Assembly (NCBI GenBank): GCA_008016945.1
Contig: SSGN01000136.1
Coordinates: 1-14,350 of the forward strand
DNA from: Flavobacteriales bacterium
GTDB taxonomy: Bacteria > Bacteroidota > Bacteroidia > Flavobacteriales > PHOS-HE28
DNA: 14,350 nucleotides
Direction: 5' to 3'
How positions within the stretch are numbered: position 1 is the first letter of the stretch; each line of letters opens with the position of its first letter. Below the pieces are notes generated by a model. That model was not told where the DNA came from and did no database searches. It was given only the letters and a program-made list of their open reading frames with translations. Positions 9,643 to 14,350 of the stretch are shown here, one piece after another. The translations under genes and the position numbers were made by a program.

Positions 9643-9650
9643 CAAAGGTT
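9643..9650 (-). promoter_or_regulatory. Candidate -7 box for the lipoprotein/receptor pair
   Basis: Minus-strand AACCTTTG matches the Bacteroidota sigma-A -7 consensus TAnnTTTG at all but the first base and lies 23 bases before the chosen start, a spacing that would leave a leader of roughly 17 bases. No TTG at the -33 position is evident, so the call is weak. Confidence 0.25.
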
Positions 9651-9702
9651 CCCCCATGGCTTAGGTCCGGCACTGAGGAATGTCAGGGATACCGGAAAAT
9701 TC

Positions 9703-9840
9703 AGGACACCCCTGTCCTTGATCGGTAAGCCGATCCGGCCGTGCGAAGGGCTGGTCGCGCCGGTGACCATGGTCCATGGTGCACGATCCGTGCGCCACTG
9801 ATGCCAGCGTTGCTCTACGCCCTCCACAAGGAGGCAGTGG
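9703..9840. other. Run of consecutive inverted repeats; possible structured RNA or terminator region
   Basis: Nearly every base in this non-coding stretch can pair locally. AGGACA/TGTCCT with loop CCCC (9703-9718); GATCGG/CCGATC with loop TAAG (9720-9735); GTGCGA/TCGCGC with one G-T pair and 8-base loop (9741-9760); ACCATGG-T-CCATGGT (9766-9780); an 8-pair stem with one G-T pair and loop ATC (9778-9796); and a three-way junction (9795-9840) with outer CCACTG/CAGTGG enclosing CCTCC/GGAGG and ACGC/GCGT hairpins. It begins 15 bases after the waaF stop and ends 83 bases before the copper lipoprotein start. On the minus strand the last hairpin is followed by GAATTTT, so intrinsic termination of the waaF transcript is one explanation; a 3'-UTR element, an independent small RNA or a 5' regulatory element are others. 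It matches no RNA family I recognise. Confidence 0.5.
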
Positions 9841-9855
9841 AGATGGCCCGGTCGG

Positions 9856-10860
9856 TCAGTGGGTGAACGGACCGCGCGGATACAGGTCCGCATCGATCCC
9901 CAGCGCACACCTGAAGTGCCCCTTCGGACAAGCCTTGTAGCCATGTAGCCCGCACGGGCGGCAGTCGAGCTTCTCGGCGGTCTCCACCACACGACCGTTC
10001 GCACGCAACGGTCCGAAGCCGAATGCGGGTACGGTGCTGCAGAACACCGCCGTTACCGGTGCGTCCATGGCGCTGGCGATGTGCAGCGGCGCGCTGTCGT
10101 TCACGTAGTTCATCGTGGCGCCCTGCATCAACGCCGCGGATCCCAACAGGCCGAGATCTCCGGTCAGCTGTACGCCCCGCCCGGTGGCACCGATGATCGC
10201 GTTGCACAGGTCGAGGTCGCCGGGTGCGCCGATCAGGAACACCTGCACGTCCGCTGGCAGGTGCGCGATCAGTTCCTCCCACTTCTCGCGCGGCCATTGT
10301 TTGGTGTACCACACCGATGCCGGCGCGATGCATACATAGCGGGTGAAGCCTTGCATACCATCCTGTTCGGCCTGCTCTGCCTGTCGTATCGCGGCTACTG
10401 TCGGATACAGCCTGGGCAGTGGCCGCGTGCCGTCGGTCAAATGTTCGATCAAGGCGTTCAGGCGATCCACTTCGTGTCGGCCATCACCGATGATGTGCTT
10501 CACCCTGCGCGAGAACAGGAAGCTCAACGGGTTCTTGTCGTAACCGACCCTTTCCTTCCCCCGCGCCAGTACCGTCATCAGCCCCGTGCTGAAGAAGCGT
10601 TGTGCGTTGATGATGTGATCGTAGCGGGTCTTCCGCAGTACGCCGATCAACTTGAAGAGCGCTTTGGTCTTGCCCTCGCGTTTGTTCCAAACATGCAGCG
10701 TATGGATGAACGGATGGTCGATGAACAAGCCATCGTTCCCCTTGCGTACCACCAGATCGATCCGGGCGTCGGGGTAGTGGGCGTGCAGCTTTTCCAGGAT
10801 GCTGGTCACCAGTACGGCGTCGCCGAGAAAGGCGGTCTGTATGACGAGGAACCGTTTCAC
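9856..10860 (-). CDS. waaF: Glycosyltransferase family 9, LPS heptosyltransferase-like
   Basis: 334 residues. Family 9 enzymes such as WaaC/WaaF transfer heptose from an ADP-heptose donor to lipopolysaccharide core at the cytoplasmic face of the inner membrane. The N-terminal Rossmann start FLVIQTAFLGDAVLVTS contains the family's conserved Asp (Asp14). The donor-binding block is NDSAPLHIASAMDAP (254-268) followed by CSTVPAFGFGPL; NDSA replaces the more common NDSG. The C-terminus carries Cys300-x2-Cys303-x7-Cys311-x6-Cys318 (DCRPCGLHGYKACPKGHFRC), a pattern seen in WaaF-like proteins. The start codon is GTG (10860-10858), fixed because it overlaps the TGA of the upstream CNNM gene (GTGA) and there is no nearby in-frame ATG. 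This overlap implies translational coupling. The exact acceptor sugar cannot be told, so waaF is a family-level name. Confidence 0.9.
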   Translation of the reverse strand: MKRFLVIQTAFLGDAVLVTSILEKLHAHYPDARIDLVVRKGNDGLFIDHPFIHTLHVWNKREGKTKALFKLIGVLRKTRYDHIINAQRFFSTGLMTVLARGKERVGYDKNPLSFLFSRRVKHIIGDGRHEVDRLNALIEHLTDGTRPLPRLYPTVAAIRQAEQAEQDGMQGFTRYVCIAPASVWYTKQWPREKWEELIAHLPADVQVFLIGAPGDLDLCNAIIGATGRGVQLTGDLGLLGSAALMQGATMNYVNDSAPLHIASAMDAPVTAVFCSTVPAFGFGPLRANGRVVETAEKLDCRPCGLHGYKACPKGHFRCALGIDADLYPRGPFTH

Positions 10861-12137
10861 TCTTCCGTAAGGGTGATCAGCACCTTGTCGATCCGGTGTC
10901 CGTCCATGTCCAGCACTTCACCATGGAAGCGGGTGTCGGTGATGCGGTCGCCGGGGGAGGGGATGTGGTCCAGTTTGCTGAGGAAGTAACCCGCCACCGT
11001 GGTGTAGCTCGTGCTTTCTTCGTCCATCACCTCCGTTCCCATGTGCGCGTTGAGGTCGCCGATGAGCACCTGGCCACCCACCAGGTAGCTGCCATCCTCG
11101 CGCTTCACGATCTCCGGTGTGCTGTCCTCGTCCTCTTCGGGCAGGTCGCCCACGATGGCTTCGGTGAGGTCGTGCAGGGTCACGAGCCCTTCGAAGCCGC
11201 CATGTTCGTCGACCACCACGGCCACGTATCGCTTGTTCTTCTTGAAGAGCTTCAGGATGGCGAAGGCGCCCGCGCTCTCGGGGACGATGATCGCCGGATG
11301 CACCACATCGGAGAGCACGAAGCCCGGATCGTTGCACCGTTCCAGCAGGTCGCGTATGTCCAGGGTGCCTTCGACCTCTTCCATGGTGCCGCGGCACACC
11401 GGGTATTTGGACCGGTAGCTGTCCTTCACCTGTGCGATGATGGTGTCCAACGGTTCGGTGCTGTCGATCCACTCCACCTCACTGCGGTGGGTCATCAGCG
11501 TTTTCGCGACGTGCTCGCTGAAGCGGAAGAGGTTCTGGTGTGCTTCGGACTCCTGCCGGTCCAGCACGCCCTGGGTGTTCGCCGTGCGAATGATGGCGCG
11601 AAGCTCTTCTTCGCTGAGCCGGTCGCTGCGGCCCTCCTTCACCGGTATGAATTTCATGAGCACCGTGGTGCTGACCGAAAGCAGCTTCACGATCGGGAAG
11701 GTGATGGTGGCGAAGGCCCGGATGATCGGTGCGCTGAACAGGGCGATGGATTCAGGGTTGGCCATGGCCAACGACTTGGGCACCAGTTCGCCCACCACGA
11801 TGGTGAAGTACGTGATGCCGCTGATGACCACGGCCAAGGCGACGTTGTGCGCGTATGGGGCCATGCCGGGCCACTGTTCGAGCACGACCTTCAGGTCGTC
11901 CGTCAGCGCCGCTCCACCGTAGGCACCGCTCACGATGCCGATCAGGGTGATGCCCACCTGCACCGAACTGAGGAAGCCTTCCGGATCGGCAAGGAGCTTG
12001 AGGATCGTTCGTGCCCGTGTGCTGCCTTTGTCCGCCAAGGCTTGGATCCGTGTGGGCTTCACGCTCACCAAGGCGATCTCACTCAGCGAGAAGAAGCCAT
12101 TGACGAGGGTGAGAAGGATGATGACGAGGATCTCCAT
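10857..12137 (-). CDS. CNNM/CorC-family (hemolysin-type) membrane protein with CBS pair
   Basis: 426 residues. Inner-membrane protein of the DUF21-CBS-CorC_HlyC family, linked to Mg2+/Co2+ efflux or homeostasis and often named TlyC/YfjD/hemolysin. The DUF21 region (1 to about 170) shows membrane segments near 3-22, 58-78, 98-118 and 131-155 and the family motifs NGFFSLSEIALVS (13-25) and GELVPKSLA (116-124). CBS domains lie at about 218-265 and 275-335, the second with VVVDEHGGFEGLVTLHDLTE, a typical ligand-binding CBS end. Residues about 343-424 are the CorC_HlyC domain (LVGGQVLIGDLN, TTVAGYFLSKLDHIP). Length is normal. Its TGA is shared with the GTG of waaF. The gap from dapD is 156 bases, so it probably has its own promoter; a minus-strand GACATTTG at 12154-12161 is a weak -7 candidate inside the palindrome CGACA-AA-TGTCG (12152-12163). 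Confidence 0.95.
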   Translation of the reverse strand: MEILVIILLTLVNGFFSLSEIALVSVKPTRIQALADKGSTRARTILKLLADPEGFLSSVQVGITLIGIVSGAYGGAALTDDLKVVLEQWPGMAPYAHNVALAVVISGITYFTIVVGELVPKSLAMANPESIALFSAPIIRAFATITFPIVKLLSVSTTVLMKFIPVKEGRSDRLSEEELRAIIRTANTQGVLDRQESEAHQNLFRFSEHVAKTLMTHRSEVEWIDSTEPLDTIIAQVKDSYRSKYPVCRGTMEEVEGTLDIRDLLERCNDPGFVLSDVVHPAIIVPESAGAFAILKLFKKNKRYVAVVVDEHGGFEGLVTLHDLTEAIVGDLPEEDEDSTPEIVKREDGSYLVGGQVLIGDLNAHMGTEVMDEESTSYTTVAGYFLSKLDHIPSPGDRITDTRFHGEVLDMDGHRIDKVLITLTEE

Positions 12138-12259
12138 GCCGGTGCCGGGAACGACAAATGTCGCGTTTGGATGTAGAATGCACGGTGCGGTGGGTTGAAC
12201 GGCGTCCCGCAGCCAAGGTCATCGCACGGGGCCGATGAACCGGTGGCAACGCCATCGTT

Positions 12260-12289
12260 GGTCGCCCGGCATCACCCCGATCGGCGACC
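12260..12289 (-). terminator. Hairpin just after dapD
   Basis: On the minus strand, starting four bases past the dapD stop: GGTCGCC, bulge GAT, CGG, loop GGTGATG, CCG, GGCGACC. This is a ten-pair stem with one three-base bulge. There is no T-run after it (AACGATGG follows), so it would be a non-canonical terminator or an mRNA 3'-end protecting stem. Confidence 0.45.
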
Positions 12290-12293
12290 GCGG

Positions 12294-13106
12294 TCAGACC
12301 GCCACGTTGTGTTCGCGCAGGGCGTCGTTCAACGAGGTCTTGCGGTCGGTGCTCTCCTTCCGCTGGCCGATGATCAGTGCGCAGGGTACTCCGTATTCCC
12401 CGGCGGGGAACTGCTTCGGCACGGTGCCGGGGATCACCACCGACCGCGGCGGAACATGACCCCTCATCTCCTTGGCTTCGTTGCCGGTGATGTCGATGAT
12501 GCGCGTGCTGGCGGTGAGCACCACGTTGGCACCCAGCACGGCCTCGGCACCCACATGCACGCCCTCCACCACGATGGCCCGGCTTCCGATGAAGCAGCCA
12601 TCCTCGATGATTACGGGTGCGGCCTGCACGGGTTCCAGCACACCGCCGATGCCCACGCCGCCGCTCAGATGCACGTGCTTGCCGATCTGGGCGCAACTGC
12701 CCACCGTGGCCCAGGTATCCACCATGGTGCCCTCGTCCACATAGGCGCCGATGTTCACGTAACTGGGCATGAGGATGGTGCCCGGGGCGAGGTAGGCGCC
12801 GTAGCGGGCCACGGCGTGGGGTACCACGCGTACGCCGAGCGCTGCGTATCCGCGCTTCAGTTCCATCTTGTCGTGGAACTCCAGGGGGCCGGCCTCCAGT
12901 GTGCGCATGCCCCGCGTGGGGAAGTACAGGATCACCGCCTTCTTCACCCAATCGTTAACGGTCCAGGTGTGGCCCGCCACAGGTGGGTCCGCAACACGCA
13001 GTTCGCCTTTGTCCAACAGGGCGATGGTGTGCTCGATGGCTTCCACCACGTGTTTGTCCTTCAACAGGGCACGGTCGTCCCACGCTCTTTCGATCTCTTG
13101 CCGCAT
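12294..13106 (-). CDS. dapD: Tetrahydrodipicolinate N-succinyltransferase
   Basis: 270 residues from ATG 13106. It transfers succinyl from succinyl-CoA to tetrahydrodipicolinate in the succinylase branch of diaminopimelate/lysine synthesis; a cytosolic trimer with a left-handed beta-helix built of hexapeptide repeats. Nearly invariant blocks are present: MPSYVNIGAYVDEGTMVDTW (113-132), ATVGSCAQIGKHVHLSGG (133-150), GVGIGGVLEPVQA (150-162) and IIEDGCFIGSR. The N-terminal helix domain (MRQEIERAWDDRALL ... AIEHTIALLDKGELRVAD) aligns with the start of E. coli DapD (274 residues), so 13106 fits better than the in-frame ATG at 13187. AAGGAA six to eleven bases upstream also fits as a ribosome-binding site. 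The family's usual C-terminal sequence differs somewhat (GTVPKQFPAGEYGVPCALII), as is common outside Enterobacteria. Confidence 0.96.
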   Translation of the reverse strand: MRQEIERAWDDRALLKDKHVVEAIEHTIALLDKGELRVADPPVAGHTWTVNDWVKKAVILYFPTRGMRTLEAGPLEFHDKMELKRGYAALGVRVVPHAVARYGAYLAPGTILMPSYVNIGAYVDEGTMVDTWATVGSCAQIGKHVHLSGGVGIGGVLEPVQAAPVIIEDGCFIGSRAIVVEGVHVGAEAVLGANVVLTASTRIIDITGNEAKEMRGHVPPRSVVIPGTVPKQFPAGEYGVPCALIIGQRKESTDRKTSLNDALREHNVAV

Positions 13107-13144
13107 GCGTTCCTTGATCCGGAAGTATGGCTCCGAATGCCGTG

Positions 13145-13152
13145 CAAAGGTG
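13145..13152 (-). promoter_or_regulatory. Candidate -7 box upstream of dapD
   Basis: Minus-strand CACCTTTG matches TAnnTTTG except at the first base and would place transcription start near 13138, upstream of the chosen start at 13106 but downstream of the alternative start at 13187. A 10-base perfect palindrome CGTTGCAACG (13156-13165) lies next to it. No clear -33 box, so confidence is low. Confidence 0.25.
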
Positions 13153-13197
13153 CTTCGTTGCAACGGAACGGCCACAGGCATGCCCAACGCGCGAACG

Positions 13198-13259
13198 CCA
13201 AGACCGCACGATGCCCTACCGGCGGTCTTGGATGGGCCGGTAGAAGAAGTGGGGCATCG
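13198..13259 (-). other. Overlapping, mutually exclusive inverted repeats upstream of dapD
   Basis: Two pairings compete. Pairing A: CGATGCCC plus TACCGG (13209-13222, contiguous) with CCGGTA (13237-13242) and GGGCATCG (13252-13259), interrupted by a nine-base bulge. Pairing B: CCAAGACCGC (13198-13207) with GCGGTCTTGG (13222-13231), ten perfect pairs whose 14-base loop (13208-13221) is almost exactly the 3' arm of pairing A on the minus strand. The RNA could therefore switch between two hairpins or form an H-type pseudoknot. A 13-codon ORF starting with ATG at 13257 and ending with TAG at 13216 (MPHFFYRPIQDRR) is embedded in it. It lies between the DUF6686-like stop and the dapD start. Attenuator, terminator or 3'-end structure are possible; function unknown. 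Confidence 0.45.
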
Positions 13260-13294
13260 GGGCCTTGGCGCTTTCGGGGGTGTCGGTCAGATCA

Positions 13295-13612
13295 TCAGGA
13301 AACGTCGTTGCCGGCCATTTCCATCACCCCCTGCATCCAGCGCGCATCGGCGAGCATCGACCGCAAAAGGCCCACCTCGTGGTGGTTCAATACCAGCTTC
13401 ATGCTGCCATCGCCGATGTCATGGATGAAGCACTTGGTTCGCGGGTCCACACCATCGCCACCGTAGCGCAGGTCCGCTTCCAGCTCGCTCAGCAGTTGGT
13501 CGTAGAGGTCATCGTGTACCTGGAATAGCGAGGTTCCGAAGGCTACATGATATCGACCGCAGGAGTGACAGAGCCCGACGTAACCGTTGGCGCCGTGGTG
13601 CAGGATGTTCAT
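13295..13612 (-). CDS. Small DUF6686-like protein of unknown function
   Basis: 105 residues from ATG 13612. A Cys-x2-Cys (Cys15, Cys18) sits in YVGLCHSCGRYHVAFGTSLF, which resembles the N-terminal pattern I recall for Bacteroidota DUF6686 proteins (a Cys pair, then HVAFGT-type strand). A second part has acidic and hydrophobic residues (DDLYDQLLSELEAD), one further Cys61 and His64 (KCFIHD) and a KLVLNHHEVGLLRSML helix. No signal peptide or membrane helix, so cytosolic. Cys15, Cys18, Cys61 and several His could bind zinc, but this is a guess. In-frame ATGs at 13630 and 13651 exist; 13612 gives the conserved-looking start. It is divergent from ruvX. Function unknown; family assignment is from memory of the pattern only. 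Confidence 0.75.
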   Translation of the reverse strand: MNILHHGANGYVGLCHSCGRYHVAFGTSLFQVHDDLYDQLLSELEADLRYGGDGVDPRTKCFIHDIGDGSMKLVLNHHEVGLLRSMLADARWMQGVMEMAGNDVS

Positions 13613-13661
13613 GGATCCGTGTGTACGCATGATGTCGGTTTCGATGGGCAAAGCACCGGCT

Positions 13662-13740
13662 GATCCGGAAGGCCGTCAATCCCCGGATCGAGGGATGGAG
13701 TGAACCCATGACAGGAGTGTGACAATGCCGTGGATCCGGA
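13662..13740. repeat. Three copies of GATCCGG in the region upstream of ruvX
   Basis: GATCCGGA occurs at 13662-13669 and 13733-13740, and its inverse CCGGATC at 13683-13689. The first and middle copies form a seven-base inverted repeat with a 14-base gap. The region separates the divergent DUF6686-like gene and ruvX, so an operator is possible, but short GC-rich repeats arise easily by chance. Confidence 0.25.
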
Positions 13741-13804
13741 GATATGCGCCCATCCCTGTGAAGTACCTGCGTCCAGGCACCGCCCAAAGTCGTTGCTTTG
13801 CGCA

Positions 13805-14239
13805 ATGCCTCGTGTAGTCGCCATCGATCACGGTGCCAAGCGTACCGGTCTGGCCGTTACCGATCCGTTGCGGATCATCGCCACCGCGCTGGATACCGTG
13901 GAGACCAAGGAGCTGCTCCCTTATCTGCTGGCGTATTGCGCCAAGGAGGAGGTGGATGGCTTCGTGATCGGGCTGCCCACCGACCTACTTGGCCGCCCCA
14001 CCGACGCCACGCCCGGCGTACGAGCCTTCGTCGAGGTGCTGCAGAAAGCCTTCCCGCGGCAGTGGGTGGAGACCGTGGACGAGCGATTCACCAGTCGCAT
14101 GGCACAACAAGCGCTCCTGGCCAGCGGAAAGGGAAGGATGGCCCGGCGCGACAAGGGGCAGCTGGACCGCATCAGCGCTACCATTCTGCTCCAAGGGTGG
14201 ATGCAGGCGAAGGAAAGAGGCCAGAACACCTTTCCATAG
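13805..14239 (+). CDS. ruvX: Putative Holliday junction resolvase / pre-16S rRNA nuclease
   Basis: 144 residues, the normal size of YqgF/RuvX (E. coli 138). RNase H-fold nuclease proposed to process the 5' end of 16S rRNA and also called a Holliday junction resolvase. The three acidic positions of the fold are present: Asp8 in VVAIDHGAKRTGLAV, Glu93 in ETVDERFTSRMA and Asp121 in KGQLDRISATILLQ. VIGLPTDLLGRPTD (54-67) is the family's GLP segment. The start at ATG 13805 gives the standard MPRVVAIDHG N-terminus; a GTG 75 bases upstream would add an unlikely 25-residue extension. This is the only plus-strand gene in the window. A short frame (13725-13817, 30 codons) with AGGAG seven bases before its ATG overlaps the ruvX start by 13 bases and may be an upstream ORF. 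Confidence 0.95.
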   Translation: MPRVVAIDHGAKRTGLAVTDPLRIIATALDTVETKELLPYLLAYCAKEEVDGFVIGLPTDLLGRPTDATPGVRAFVEVLQKAFPRQWVETVDERFTSRMAQQALLASGKGRMARRDKGQLDRISATILLQGWMQAKERGQNTFP

Positions 14240-14350
14240 AGGGTGCCTCGAAGAACCTCGAACGGATGGCGCGCGCCGCTATCATTCGTCCAGACGAGGC
14301 GCTCCGAAGAGAGGATACTGGATCGAAGTATCCGATCTGAGGAGCAACAA
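14240..14350. other. Right-end region after ruvX, no supported gene
   Basis: 111 bases. It contains a ten-base palindrome GGCGCGCGCC (14268-14277), a small hairpin TCGTC-CA-GACGA (14286-14297) and GGATAC/GTATCC arms (14313-14318, 14328-14333). GAGGAG followed by CAACAA ends the window and would suit a ribosome-binding site for a plus-strand gene starting just beyond it; in many Bacteroidota ruvX is followed by the peptide deformylase gene. On the minus strand a frame is open from the edge to a TGA at 14284-14282 (22 codons), too short to judge. Confidence 0.3.

Noticed and set aside
10896..12176. 426-codon plus-strand frame opposite the CNNM gene
   Set aside because: Antisense shadow of a complete DUF21-CBS-CorC protein; no recognisable motif.
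12195..13466. 423-codon plus-strand frame opposite dapD
   Set aside because: Antisense shadow of dapD and the preceding intergenic region; composition is His/Arg/Gly rich and unlike any family.
13793..13800. TTGCTTTG as a -7 promoter box for ruvX
   Set aside because: It ends four bases before the start codon, which would imply a leaderless transcript, and there is no -33 box.
13730..13804. GTG-initiated 25-residue extension of RuvX
   Set aside because: Family proteins begin a few residues before the AIDxGxKR motif, and the extension has no conserved feature.

Overview
The window suggests a GC-rich member of the Bacteroidota, probably near Flavobacteriales. The evidence is a secreted protein with a C-terminal type IX secretion (T9SS) sorting domain, an ECF sigma factor next to a membrane-anchored beta-barrel protein, a lipoprotein-type pyrophosphatase, a Bacteroidota-style DUF6686-like protein and a SusC-era style TonB box. 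No ribosomal RNA gene or other taxonomic marker is present, so this is inference from gene families. Eleven protein genes are well supported. Ten lie on the minus strand and only ruvX, at the right end, is on plus. No gene-free stretch exceeds 300 bases; the longest is 236 bases (9620-9855).

Read in the direction of transcription (right to left): a DUF6686-like protein (13612-13295), then dapD for lysine/diaminopimelate synthesis (13106-12294) with a hairpin just after its stop. Next come a CNNM/CorC-type membrane protein (12137-10857) and a WaaF-like glycosyltransferase that begins with GTG inside the previous stop codon (10860-9856). A densely structured intergenic region (9703-9840) follows. 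Then comes a two-gene unit that looks devoted to copper: a Met/His-rich lipoprotein with two YtkA/FixH-like domains (9619-8753) and a TonB-dependent receptor (8711-6669) whose plug carries the CxxxM motif known from the copper receptor OprC. After it come urocanate hydratase hutU (6611-4587) and a T9SS-exported PKD-domain protein (4482-2704). The left end holds an ECF sigma factor (2644-2081) overlapping by ATGA with a single-pass, Thr/Ser-linker, beta-barrel-like protein (2084-444), and the 5' part of a lipoprotein pyrophosphatase (421-1).

The functional groups are housekeeping (dapD, ruvX, CNNM, waaF), one catabolic enzyme without its pathway partners (hutU), one metal-uptake pair, and one envelope/secretion group built around the sigma factor.

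The least explained parts are the run of hairpins between waaF and the copper genes, a second set of mutually exclusive inverted repeats with a 13-codon ORF upstream of dapD, and the topology of the sigma-linked beta-barrel-like protein. Most long open frames on the plus strand opposite these genes are antisense shadows caused by GC-rich third codon positions.
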